In this document: positions 1 through 6,794 of the stretch, piece after piece
Numbering within the stretch: the stretch's first letter is position 1
How the letters are laid out: each line of letters begins with the position of its first letter
NCBI GenBank assembly: GCA_964549635.1
Contig: CAZJVJ010000032.1
Location: 1-10,627, forward strand
Source: VGNY01 sp964549635
GTDB taxonomy: Bacteria > Chloroflexota > Dehalococcoidia > GIF9 > UBA5629
Reading direction: 5' to 3'
DNA: 10,627 bases
Notes under the pieces: model-generated
Database searches by the model: none
The model's input: only the letters and a program-made list of their open reading frames with translations
What the model was told of the DNA's origin: nothing
Program-made: the position numbers and the translations under genes

Positions 1-641
1 GGGTGGCAAAACAAATAGCCTGATACCACGCCTCTGGCATTTTTCTTCAAAAACAGCCTCAAATTCAGGACCTCCGTCTACCTGAACGGCTTTTAAAGGA
101 AAGGGCATTTCCCTCTCTAGTTTATCTAGGAAACAGGATACGGCGATGGCACTAACCCTGCTATAGATTTCTAGCACGTCCCACCGGGAGATAATATCCC
201 GAGCGGTGAAGTGCTTCAGTGCTACACTAGGCAAGGGTCGGATATCCAGGGTATCTAGCTGGACCATGTCGCCTGGCTGCGTAACCCGGTAGTCTCTGGC
301 TTCCTAATAGCATAGCGATGCTTAAGTATTCGCCGGCGGGCTAAAACGTGACTACTGACCGGCTCTTTAAGCACACCACAGTGTTTAAGCCGACATATGG
401 TCCTGCCTACCATTGAGGTAGATACGCGGAGACCTTGTTCTTTGAGTAGCACGGCTATTTTATCCTTCCCCCAGCGCGGATATTCCCGTCTTGGTCTAAG
501 CACTGCCTCCACCAGCTCCGGTGGTACTGCAGGCTGACGCACACGCTTAGCACAGGGATAGCGGTCCTGCAGACTTTCTGGATGATCGGTGATGCCGATT
601 TTTCTGCCGGCTTGAGCAATTGTGCTGCTTTGGTTTATCAT
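1..641 (-). pseudogene. Broken DDE transposase: IS3 OrfA-like N-terminus joined to an IS481/integrase-core-type body
   Basis: Two frames are needed. The first, from ATG at 641 (open back to 716 without another ATG), begins with a helix-turn-helix stretch like IS3-family OrfA (SPERIIKKLCEAEV, then TIAQAGRKIGIT), and from about 582 turns into a different type (LVEAVL, then EYPRWGKDKIAVLLKEQG and STSMVGRTICRLK) known from IS481-like integrase-core transposases. This frame stops at 255. The second frame picks up at about 300 (RDYRVTQPGDMVQLDTLDI) and stays open to position 1. It carries two catalytic aspartates of the DDE triad (QLDT, codon 253-255; VDGGPEF, codon 76-78); the glutamate would lie beyond the edge. 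A TAG at 304-306 in the second frame places the shift at about 290-300, where one extra base would restore K-P-R-D-Y. Either a true pseudogene or a sequencing error at the shift; the chimeric start argues for decay. Confidence 0.75.
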
Positions 642-752
642 GACCTCAGCCTCGCAAAGCTTCTTGATGATTCGCTCTGGACTGAATAGTGTTCTGGCTA
701 ATAAATAATCCCCTTCTTATTATCCAGTCTAACATTATTGCTGGATTGCTGG

Positions 753-774
753 ACTGGTTTTCGGGGGCTGGTCA
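753..774 (-). repeat. Candidate terminal end of the insertion sequence
   Basis: Read on the minus strand from 774, the sequence starts TGACCAGCCCCCG, with the TG start and C-rich run common at ends of IS3-family elements. It is followed by two tandem copies of CCAGCAAT. The partner end is outside the window, so this is a guess from position and composition. Confidence 0.25.
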
Positions 775-1031
775 CCTGCAGATTACGCGTTTGATACCAC
801 TAATTACTTTGTTTGTCTCTGCGCTTCTAGCTTCAGCCTGCCATAGTTTACCTGAAATCTCTTGAACATGTCTGCCCCTTTCCATGTAATTTACCGCTTC
901 AGGTAAGCAGGAGCAAGCCTCTATGTGTCCATTAACAATTACCCTGAATGTGTCCCGTTTTTGCTGACGACGCACGTGTGAGCACTCTCTGCCTTGATTG
1001 AGACCGAAAAATGTAGCTTCATGGAAGAAAT
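775..1031 (-). other. Gene-poor stretch; possible remnant of a medium-chain dehydrogenase/reductase C-terminus
   Basis: About 280 bases between the operon's last stop and the insertion sequence hold no convincing gene. One minus-strand frame stays open from 1044 to 772 (90 residues, ATG at 1044), but its start lies inside the putative terminator stem-loop and has no ribosome-binding site. Part of it, LPEAVNYMERGRHV, resembles the C-terminal end of MDR-family zinc or quinone oxidoreductases, which often close with a similar EA..YME.GRH.GKIV stretch. If so, it is the tail of a gene whose front is gone, since the preceding crotonase gene ends at 1058. The match is short and judged by memory. The frame may equally be chance. 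Confidence 0.25.
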
Positions 1032-1053
1032 GGGTAAGGTGCATTTCTTACCC
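1032..1053 (-). terminator. Stem-loop just after the last operon gene, probable terminator
   Basis: GGGTAAG (1032-1038) and CTTACCC (1047-1053) form a perfect 7-bp stem with an 8-base loop. It begins 4 bases past the stop codon of the crotonase at 1058, and on the minus strand is followed by a modest T-rich run (ATTTCTTCC). Position and shape fit the end of the operon. The weak U-tract makes it an imperfect rho-independent terminator. Confidence 0.5.
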
Positions 1054-1057
1054 AACC

Positions 1058-1811
1058 CTATTCACCTCTATAAGCTGGTTTCCTTTTCTCTATAAATGCC
1101 CTTACCCCTTCAGCTGCATCCCACGACTCACTCAGCTCTTTCCATACCTTCTCTCCAAACTTCAAAGCCTTTTCATCCACAGCTATTGCTTTAAGCACGG
1201 CTTGTTTGGTTAGTCTCACTGCTAAAGGCGACTGGCAACTTATCCTCTCAGCCATCTTCATTGCTGCGGGCATAAGCTCAGCATCAGGAACNNNNNNNNN
1301 NCTCATAGGCTCTCTGGGCGGAAATCGCCTCGCCAGTAAGACTGAGTTCCATCGCCACGCAAAGCGGAATCCCCTGGTAAATAAACATATTTCCTCCGCC
1401 AAAAAGACCAAGATTAATCTCTGCCACACCAAAGGAAGCACTCTCGGCGGCAATTCTTATATCAGCTCCCATAGCCAGGTGACACCCTCCACCTAAGGCA
1501 AGTCCATTTACTGCAGCAACAACGGGTTTTTCCACCGCAAGAATACCATATGGATCTCGCACAGTTATTGCCTCGCGAGACCCGACGCCCGGGCGCCCTG
1601 TTTCTGCCATTTCCTTAACATCAGCACCTGCAGAAAATGCTCGGCCAGCCCCGGTTAGAATAGCTACTCTGACATCACGATCGCCCTCGAACCTCTTCCA
1701 GGCTTCTATCAAGGCATCAGTAACTTCACGACCTAGCGCATTTAGCCGTTCGGGCCTATTGAGGGTAATAATTACAATCTGTCCTCTCTTCTCATACTCA
1801 ACGTAACACAC
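1058..1811 (-). CDS. Crotonase-family protein (enoyl-CoA hydratase/isomerase), with a 10-N gap inside
   Basis: Crotonase-fold protein expected to act on a CoA thioester in the cytosol. Start is GTG at 1811; the protein begins in the usual way (YEKRGQIVIITLNRPERLNAL) and a G-rich run lies about 7 bases upstream. The oxyanion-hole pieces are AGAD (residues 61-64) and GGGC (107-110). The position of the first catalytic glutamate of hydratases is His111 here; the second glutamate is present (Glu131 in VAEINLG). The gap at 1292-1301 separates AQRAYE from VPDAEL; both sides end on codon boundaries, and related proteins have about seven residues there (like xGLVNKV), so the apparent frame break is an assembly effect. 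The C-terminus (RAFIEKRKPAYRG) is typical. It is the last gene of the operon, 100 bases after the preceding crotonase. The His substitution makes plain hydratase activity uncertain; isomerase, hydrolase or another crotonase reaction is possible. Confidence 0.88.
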
Positions 1812-1911
1812 TGCTAAACCCCCACTGTTTTAATAAATCTACAAAATATAGGCGAACATTTTTCAGTACACACTTATGCCCGTCACACGTCTCAACACAT
1901 ACAATGAAGTC

Positions 1912-2698
1912 CTACCTTCCTTTGAAAACAGGCTTCCTTTTTTCACTGAAGGCTCTAGCTGCCTCCATTATGTCTTCGCTAGCGGAACAGGCTAGCATAG
2001 CTNNNNNNNNNNCTCTAAGTCAACCCATGGGCACTGATTAAGGAGACGCTTATGCATCAGCACCACAATGGGAGCATTGTTCATGATCTTCCTGGCCATC
2101 TCTTTGGCTGCTTGCTCTTCCTGGCCTACAGGTACCACCTTATTCACAAGCCCAATGCGGTAAGCCTCTTGGGCATCGATAAAGTCTCCCACGAAGGCCA
2201 TTTCCCTGGCCTTCATCAACCCCACAATATAGGGGAGNNNNNNNNNNCGCCAGTAATGTTCATGGCAGCAGTCAGCTCCGGGAAGCCGAACTTGGTGTCA
2301 TCAGCAGCTATCACCAAGTCACAGGCTACAGCAAGCTCGAAGCCCGCCCCAACAGTGTAGCCATGGGTGGCGGCGATGACTACTTTGTCGCTATAGCGGA
2401 TAAGTCTGGTGAGCTGTTGGAGGAGTTCCGTTCTCTCCTCTACCATCTCCAACGGCGTATACTGGCCGGATTGCACTTGCTCTATTTCCTCTTTGGCGAG
2501 TTTAAGATCATACCCGGCAGCAAAAGCTCGGCCTGTGCCAGCCAGGATAATGATTTTAACCCACTTATCTTTATTGGCCATCTCCAGCGACTTAGTTATC
2601 GCAGCAATGAGCTCCAGATTCAGGGCGTTAAGGGCGTCGGGCCGGTTAAACTTAATTGTAGCAATGCCGTCCGTTTTTTCATAGATTATTACGGACAA
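1912..2698 (-). CDS. Enoyl-CoA hydratase/isomerase family protein, with two 10-N gaps inside
   Basis: Crotonase-family protein, probably hydrating a trans-2-enoyl-CoA to the (S)-3-hydroxyacyl-CoA. Start is TTG at 2698, set by the site GGGAGAGG four bases upstream and by the normal family N-terminus (YEKTDGIATIKFNRPDALNAL). Oxyanion-hole elements are AAGYD (60-64) and GAGF (117-120); both catalytic glutamates are kept (Glu121 and Glu141 in FPELTAAM). Two gaps interrupt it. After 2238-2247 the correct frame resumes as LPYIVGLMKAREM, and after 2003-2012 as AMLACSASEDIMEAARAF, ending EKRKPVFKGR with TAG at 1912-1914. About five and six residues seem to be missing at these gaps. The protein is complete apart from these and is not a pseudogene. 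It follows the MaoC-like gene by 89 bases, with a small stem-loop between. Confidence 0.9.
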
Positions 2699-2756
2699 TT
2701 TACCTCTCCCTTTCTGTGTTTCTTCCGACGCAAAGTTGGTTTTTCATAACGCATTA

Positions 2757-2773
2757 CTGACTTAAAAAGTCAG
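2757..2773 (-). other. Small intercistronic stem-loop
   Basis: CTGACTT and AAGTCAG form a perfect 7-bp stem with a 3-base loop between the MaoC-like gene and the first crotonase gene. No U-tract follows on the minus strand, so it is more likely an RNA-processing or stabilising element, or chance, than a terminator. Confidence 0.35.
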
Positions 2774-2787
2774 GTGATATACAGGTG

Positions 2788-3195
2788 TCAACACACTAAT
2801 CCACTTGCAGTGCCGACAATGACTTTTTGCCCCGCCTCATTCTCCACCCATACATCGAGCACTAGCCGGATAGAGGAATTATCCCTTACCTTATCTTTAA
2901 TAACTCCTTTAACTGTCACCATCTCGCCGTCTATCACTCCGCCCCCGACAAAAGACACGTCTATCTTTCCGCCTTTAATCCAACCCTGGCCAAAGAACTT
3001 TATCAAGCACTCCGACACATAGGCAAGAGTCACCACCCCAGGTACAAGCGCCCCTTTGAAACCGATAGATTTGGCATACTCCTCATTATGTGGTGAGCCC
3101 CAAGGGAAGCCTCCTGGAGGCGCGGTCAGTTTCGCCCTCTTGGTTAAACTCGGAATCTCCTGCCCTACCTGCATATCTTCAGTAGCAATGCTCAA
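2788..3195 (-). CDS. MaoC-like hotdog-fold protein, C-terminal-half type
   Basis: Single hotdog-domain protein of 135 residues, of the MaoC/(R)-enoyl-CoA hydratase superfamily, probably a subunit that pairs with the product of the gene just upstream. Start is TTG at 3195, set by a strong site (AAGGAGGG) 7 bases ahead; an internal ATG at residue 8 has no comparable site. Visible family features are HNEEYAKSIGFKGALVPG (36-53) and a conserved run LAYVSECLIKFFG (57-69). The hydratase-2 motif (D-x-N-P-x-H) is not intact: the region reads GGFPWGSPHNEEY, with no Asp, and His36 matches the catalytic His only if one residue has been lost nearby. It lies 34 bases after its partner gene. Likely role: hydration or dehydration of an acyl-CoA, or lipid binding. 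Function beyond the fold is inference. Confidence 0.82.
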   Translation of the reverse strand: MSIATEDMQVGQEIPSLTKRAKLTAPPGGFPWGSPHNEEYAKSIGFKGALVPGVVTLAYVSECLIKFFGQGWIKGGKIDVSFVGGGVIDGEMVTVKGVIKDKVRDNSSIRLVLDVWVENEAGQKVIVGTASGLVC

Positions 3196-3229
3196 TCCCT
3201 TTCCCTCCTTTCCACACTAACTTTCTATT

Positions 3230-3661
3230 CTAACTAATCAGCACCGTATTGCGACTTCGGACAACCTCTACACCGTCTTCGTCTGTGGTTACGCTCTCTA
3301 AAACAAGGTATTCGTGGCCCTTTTTGCTGTAGCGATCTACTATTTTCCCGCTCACTTTGTACGACTTGCCGGGACGGAGTGGACTAAGAAACTCATGCGC
3401 TGCTTTGGTGTGGACTACACCATATAAAGAATACCTCGTTGAAATTAATTTAGCATAATCAATGGCGCCAACAGTAGGATGCGCAATGGGTCCCCCGAAA
3501 GGTGAGTTATGGAGAAACCATGGATTGTAATCTTCAACCATGTGTGCATAATCCTCTATCTCTTTGGGAGTAAGCGTGTACTCTATTGGCCCAAGCTTTT
3601 CACCAACCTCTGCTTTATTCAAATCTTCGCCCTTATATTCAAACTGGCCTTCTCCTTTCAT
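3230..3661 (-). CDS. MaoC-like hotdog-fold protein, FAS1-like dehydratase N-terminal type
   Basis: Hotdog-domain protein of 143 residues resembling the N-terminal half of two-domain MaoC dehydratases (MaoC_dehydrat_N type). ATG at 3661 follows AAAGGGGG by four bases. The typical signature is EDYNPWFLHNSPFGGPIAHP (residues 43-62). The Asp and Asn-Pro of the hydratase motif are there, but a Phe stands where the catalytic His would be, as is common in substrate-binding subunits of such pairs. The middle (EFLSPLRPGKSYKVSGKIVDRYSKKG) is the usual hotdog central strand region. In other bacteria such halves form heterodimers (HadAB/HadBC, ChsH1-ChsH2), so it probably works with the protein at 2788-3195. 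It starts 34 bases after livF in the same operon. Confidence 0.83.
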   Translation of the reverse strand: MKGEGQFEYKGEDLNKAEVGEKLGPIEYTLTPKEIEDYAHMVEDYNPWFLHNSPFGGPIAHPTVGAIDYAKLISTRYSLYGVVHTKAAHEFLSPLRPGKSYKVSGKIVDRYSKKGHEYLVLESVTTDEDGVEVVRSRNTVLIS

Positions 3662-3695
3662 TACGCCCCCTTTTACCTTACCTTCACCACCGGAT

Positions 3696-4487
3696 CTAAC
3701 CTAACCATCTCTTCCTTCTTTTGTAATGTTTGACTTCTCGGTAGCTTTTTTTGCCCACCTCAGTCAAACCCAAATAGAATTCCCTTACATCCTCGTTTTC
3801 TTTCAGCTTATCGCTAGGACCATCAAGGACCACCCTGCCATTCTCCATAACATAACCATATTCAGCAAGGGAAAGGGCCGCCATAGCATTTTGCTCCACC
3901 AGAAGGAAAGAAATGCTTTCCTCAGCGTTTATTCTTTTTACGATATTAAATATTTCCTGCACCAGCATAGGGGCAAGCCCCAAAGATGGTTCGTCTAGGA
4001 GCATAACTTTTGGTCGTGCCATTAAGCTACGCCCTATTACCAGCATTTGCTGCTCCCCACCTGAGAGGTAACCGCTTATGCTATTGCGTATAACCCTAAG
4101 GCGAGGAAAATACTCATATACCTCCTCGAGTCTTCTCCTTGCGTCGGAGCTAACTTTATTGAGATAAGCTCCTGCCTTAAGATTTTCCTCCGCAGTCAAA
4201 TGGCTATATAACCTGCGTCCCTCGAGGACTTGGCGGATTCCCATCGTGGCTATCTCTTCAGGGCTCTTTCTTTCTATCCTTTGGCCATTGAACTCGATAA
4301 AACCATGAGTCACCTTTCCTAGCTCCGTGGTGAGCAACCCTGAAATAGCTTTAAGCGTAGTGCTCTTGCCGGCCCCGTTGGCACCGAGCAAAGCCACTAT
4401 CTTCCCTTCACCAACCTCAAGGGAAACCCCCCTTAAAACTAGGAGCACATCACTATAGACCACTTCAATATTATTTATTCTTAGCAT
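3696..4487 (-). CDS. livF: LIV-type ABC importer ATP-binding protein, LivF-like
   Basis: Cytoplasmic ATPase of a branched-chain amino acid/organic acid (HAAT) importer, working as a heterodimer with the LivG protein encoded at 9610-10428. All ABC motifs are present: Walker A GANGAGKS (35-42), Q-loop Gln86, signature LSGGEQQ (141-147), Walker B VMLLDEP (161-167), and the LivF form VEQN (197-200) where other ABC proteins have the switch histidine. After the usual end (FYLGL) it carries a basic extension, EVGKKSYREVKHYKRRKRWL (243-262), which I recall from LivF proteins of clusters that also encode an AMP-binding ligase. ATG at 4487 follows GAGGGA by nine bases. It is separated from livK by 69 bases containing a strong stem-loop. 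263 residues, slightly longer than classic LivF because of the tail. Confidence 0.95.
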   Translation of the reverse strand: MLRINNIEVVYSDVLLVLRGVSLEVGEGKIVALLGANGAGKSTTLKAISGLLTTELGKVTHGFIEFNGQRIERKSPEEIATMGIRQVLEGRRLYSHLTAEENLKAGAYLNKVSSDARRRLEEVYEYFPRLRVIRNSISGYLSGGEQQMLVIGRSLMARPKVMLLDEPSLGLAPMLVQEIFNIVKRINAEESISFLLVEQNAMAALSLAEYGYVMENGRVVLDGPSDKLKENEDVREFYLGLTEVGKKSYREVKHYKRRKRWLG

Positions 4488-4503
4488 GGGGAAAAATCCC
4501 TCG

Positions 4504-4530
4504 GGCGGAGCCCCTTAAAGGGACTCCGCC
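4504..4530 (-). terminator. Stem-loop between livK and livF, possible attenuator or mRNA-stabilising element
   Basis: GGCGGAG (4504-4510) pairs with CTCCGCC (4524-4530), 7 bp, and inside a C-A mismatch leads to a further CCCT/AGGG stem around a 3-base loop. On the transcribed strand a run of five T comes only after CGAGGGA, which is also the likely ribosome-binding site of livF. It could partly terminate transcription or protect the upstream livK message, giving more binding protein than ATPase, as is common in ABC importer operons. Confidence 0.5.
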
Positions 4531-4556
4531 TTTCTGCAGCTGGGTCACCTCTTTCT

Positions 4557-5756
4557 CTATTTTTGGGGTACATCCTTGCCACCAGGTATAAGCTCAGGGC
4601 TCGGAACCACTGCTACGGAAATCAACTTTCCATCTTTTATTACATGTATGCCACTGAAGTCGTAACCATAGCGCTTTGTCTCTGAATAGCTGATGGGGAA
4701 GGAAGCACCCATGCAGTCAAAGTTTCTCATCTTAGTCAGGGCATTGTATACTGCTTGACCATCAACATTTTCCGGCTTTACTTCCTTTGCTGCTATCTTA
4801 ACTGCCTCCGCTGCTACAGCCATGGGGATCCAGACAGTACTATACGTCATCCTTACTTCAGTTAACCCCTTTCTCTCCATCACCTTCGCCAAATCAGGGC
4901 ACTTCTTTAACAGTTCGTCTGGAGGCCAACTTATGGCACAGAAATATATCCCTTCGGCCAAAGGACCCGCATATTTAACTAGGTCTTTCGCGTCAATGGC
5001 CCACCACATGCCGATGGTGAAGGTGCCTGTCATGCCAAGCCTACCCATGTCCTTCAAAACCACTGATAATGGTTCGGCATACATACCACCGTAAGTAAAA
5101 TCTGGTGCCTTTTCTTTTAGCCTCAAAAGTTGTGGAGTGGTATCTGCAGGCACAGCGGGGATGAATTCAGAGGCGACAATCTCCCCCCCTTTCGACTTAA
5201 TATAGGCTTCAGTCGCGGGGGTAATCATAGCCCTTCCAGCAGGTATGTCCCAGGTTAGCCAAGCCATCCTTGGAGCTCTCTCCACCTTCAACGCCTTTTT
5301 CCGCTCGGGCCAGATATTCTTCAAATAGTAATCCACCCAAGCACCAACCTGGTTGGTATAAGGCGCACCCCAAGCAAAGGTCCAACTAGGGAGTTCAGCC
5401 CACTTATCACTCCAACCGCCCGCGAGATCAGGTATTTTCTCGCTCATATGCCATTCTTTCAGCGCTGTGGATATCGGAGTTGCCTGACCGATTATACAAA
5501 CTGGCCTGGGTGTTTCACCTGCCAGCTTCCTAAAAACTGCCATGGACTTGGTAACGTCGGTACCGCCATCACCCCATTTAAATACTAACTCAGCNNNNNN
5601 NNNNNNNNNNNNNNNNNNNNNNNNNNNNGTAAAATGAGGAATCATTCCCACGACTATAGATACCTTGGGTTGTGGTGGTGCCGGACGACATGCTCCTGTG
5701 GTTACTACCAGGGCTATAACCACCAAAATAACCATACATGTCATCAACCTTTTCAT
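4557..5756 (-). CDS. livK: LIV-type ABC importer substrate-binding lipoprotein, with a 34-N gap near its N-terminus
   Basis: Type I periplasmic-binding-fold protein that captures the ligand outside the membrane and delivers it to LivHM. ATG at 5756 follows a strong AGGAGG site by seven bases. Residues 1-23 form a lipoprotein signal: MKR, a hydrophobic stretch, then TTGAC with Cys23 as the lipidated residue, so it is membrane-anchored. Mature sequence starts with a proline-rich linker and the first strand (VSIVVGMIPHF). The gap (5595-5628) follows at once; family members have roughly 35-40 residues between this strand and the next, so more is probably missing than the N count. Later parts are intact, including the hinge region and the end (GIHVIKDGKLISVAVVPSPEL). 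The ligand is unknown; the neighbouring CoA ligase suggests a carboxylic acid rather than an amino acid. The symbol reflects family, not proven leucine binding. Confidence 0.9.
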   Translation of the reverse strand: MKRLMTCMVILVVIALVVTTGACRPAPPQPKVSIVVGMIPHFXXXXXXXXXXXXAELVFKWGDGGTDVTKSMAVFRKLAGETPRPVCIIGQATPISTALKEWHMSEKIPDLAGGWSDKWAELPSWTFAWGAPYTNQVGAWVDYYLKNIWPERKKALKVERAPRMAWLTWDIPAGRAMITPATEAYIKSKGGEIVASEFIPAVPADTTPQLLRLKEKAPDFTYGGMYAEPLSVVLKDMGRLGMTGTFTIGMWWAIDAKDLVKYAGPLAEGIYFCAISWPPDELLKKCPDLAKVMERKGLTEVRMTYSTVWIPMAVAAEAVKIAAKEVKPENVDGQAVYNALTKMRNFDCMGASFPISYSETKRYGYDFSGIHVIKDGKLISVAVVPSPELIPGGKDVPQK

Positions 5757-5808
5757 TTAGTCTCCTCCTTTTTCAACTTCTTTGCCCCTTCTGAGATATG
5801 CTGCTTTC

Positions 5809-5834
5809 TTACACTGACATCTTCGCACCTCCTT
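5809..5834 (-). other. Three-codon ORF (Met-Ser-Val-stop) with a perfect ribosome-binding site, in the livM-livK spacer
   Basis: On the minus strand AAGGAGGTG (SD core 5828-5834) precedes ATG (5818-5820) by seven bases, but the frame closes after two more codons at TAA (5809-5811). livK has its own good site 50 bases further on. It may be a regulatory minimal ORF, a relic of an older start, or chance. The sequence is seen directly; the role is inference. Confidence 0.4.
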
Positions 5835-5839
5835 GAAAC

Positions 5840-6784
5840 TCAGTAGGGGAAGGGCCAAATACGAAAGGAAGCCTTAGCAATTTGCCACCGATGATACAAA
5901 CCGCGAGGCTCAAACACAAGGAAAAGAATTACTACTAGTCCATAAAAGATCAAGGTAAGACCGGAGACAGCCGCTCCTGCCAGTACGGGAAGGGCTTTTC
6001 CTAACACTGGCCCGACAAAGATTACAATCTGCTGCAGAAGCCTGAAGAAAATCGCACCGAAAATAGCACCGGTTATGCTTCCTGACCCGCCAACAATGAG
6101 GAAACCGAGATACCACACGGCGTCCATTAGCGGAAATTGTTCGGCGGTTATTATACCCTGATAGTGGGCAAGCAATGAACCAGCTATACCAGCGTACATA
6201 GAGCTGATGGCAAAGGCGAGAACTTTATAGCGGAAGACATTTATGCCCATAAACTCCGCGGCTATATCGTTATCGCGGATGGCAACAAATATCCTTCCTG
6301 TCCTCATTCGAACAAGGTTCTTGGCGAGAAAAGTGGTCACCATCACAAACACCATAATCAGGAAGAACCATTCCCTCTCAGTATTAATCGATATACCTCC
6401 CAACTGAGGTCGTGCCGCCGTGAGCCCCCAGACACCACNNNNNNNNNNCAAGCCAGCGGCGACAGCGGCGCAAGGTAATGACGCCCAAAAGGGCCACCTG
6501 AGATGGTAAGAGAGCATCGCGCTAGCATAAGCGCCTACTGCCATGAATGCCACCTGGCCCATGCTGATCTGGCCGCAATAACCGGTCACAATGTTTAAGC
6601 CCACGAATGCAATAATTGTAATGCCAATGATATTGATAACACTCAGCCAATAATTATTAGCAACATACGGAACCACGCCGAAAAATAACAGTAACGATAC
6701 CATTGCCACTGCCCACTGGAACCGAGTCCTGCAGATCGCCATGTCCTGGCCATAATCTTCGTCAAATGTGCCGCACGGTCTCAT
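5840..6784 (-). CDS. livM: LIV-type ABC importer permease, LivM-like, with a 10-N gap inside
   Basis: Inner-membrane permease pairing with LivH. ATG at 6784 follows AGGCGAG and lies 10 bases after the livH stop. Before the first membrane segment is a 20-residue hydrophilic N-terminus (CGTFDEDYGQDMAI, then RTRFQW) that I associate with LivM proteins from clusters with a CoA ligase. Hydrophobic segments are clear at about 24-42, 49-65, 77-92 and 100-112, then again in the second half (VWYLGFLIVGG to the C-terminal VILFLVFEPRG). The motif GLNIVTGYCGQISMGQ is typical of LivM. At the gap (6439-6448) sequence jumps from AAVAAGL to GVWGLTAARPQLGG; family members have about 40 residues there, including the GLPSLR-like loop, so well over 100 bases are probably missing. 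With these the protein would be about 350 residues, normal for the family. Confidence 0.92.
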   Translation of the reverse strand: MRPCGTFDEDYGQDMAICRTRFQWAVAMVSLLLFFGVVPYVANNYWLSVINIIGITIIAFVGLNIVTGYCGQISMGQVAFMAVGAYASAMLSYHLRWPFWASLPCAAVAAGLXXXXGVWGLTAARPQLGGISINTEREWFFLIMVFVMVTTFLAKNLVRMRTGRIFVAIRDNDIAAEFMGINVFRYKVLAFAISSMYAGIAGSLLAHYQGIITAEQFPLMDAVWYLGFLIVGGSGSITGAIFGAIFFRLLQQIVIFVGPVLGKALPVLAGAAVSGLTLIFYGLVVILFLVFEPRGLYHRWQIAKASFRIWPFPY

Positions 6785-6794
6785 TTTCTCGCCT

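Larger units (their letters stand above)
1..774 (-). mobile_element. Degenerate insertion-sequence remnant, cut by the left window edge
   Basis: The segment holds a broken transposase reading leftwards and, at its right side, a possible element end near 774 (minus strand begins TGACCAGCCCCCGAAAACC). The distance from that end to the transposase-like coding sequence (about 80 bases) is what IS3-type elements usually show. The left end lies outside the window, so the second terminal repeat and any target duplication cannot be checked. The element sits downstream of the last operon gene and reads in the same direction. The boundary is inferred; the presence of transposase sequence is seen directly. 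Confidence 0.6.

Noticed and set aside
1812..1911. Hidden small gene or promoter between the two crotonase genes
   Set aside because: The 100 bases hold no open frame with a ribosome-binding site and no clear -35/-10 pair; it appears to be plain spacer.
2216..2237. Frame ending SPILWG in the crotonase at 1912-2698
   Set aside because: The other frame after the gap reads LPYIVGLMKAREM, which is the expected family sequence; SPILWG arises only from the arbitrary N count.
2700..2747. A 15-codon minus-strand ORF ending one base before the TTG start of the crotonase gene
   Set aside because: It has no ribosome-binding site and its end is simply the crotonase gene's own Shine-Dalgarno region; coupling is possible but unsupported.
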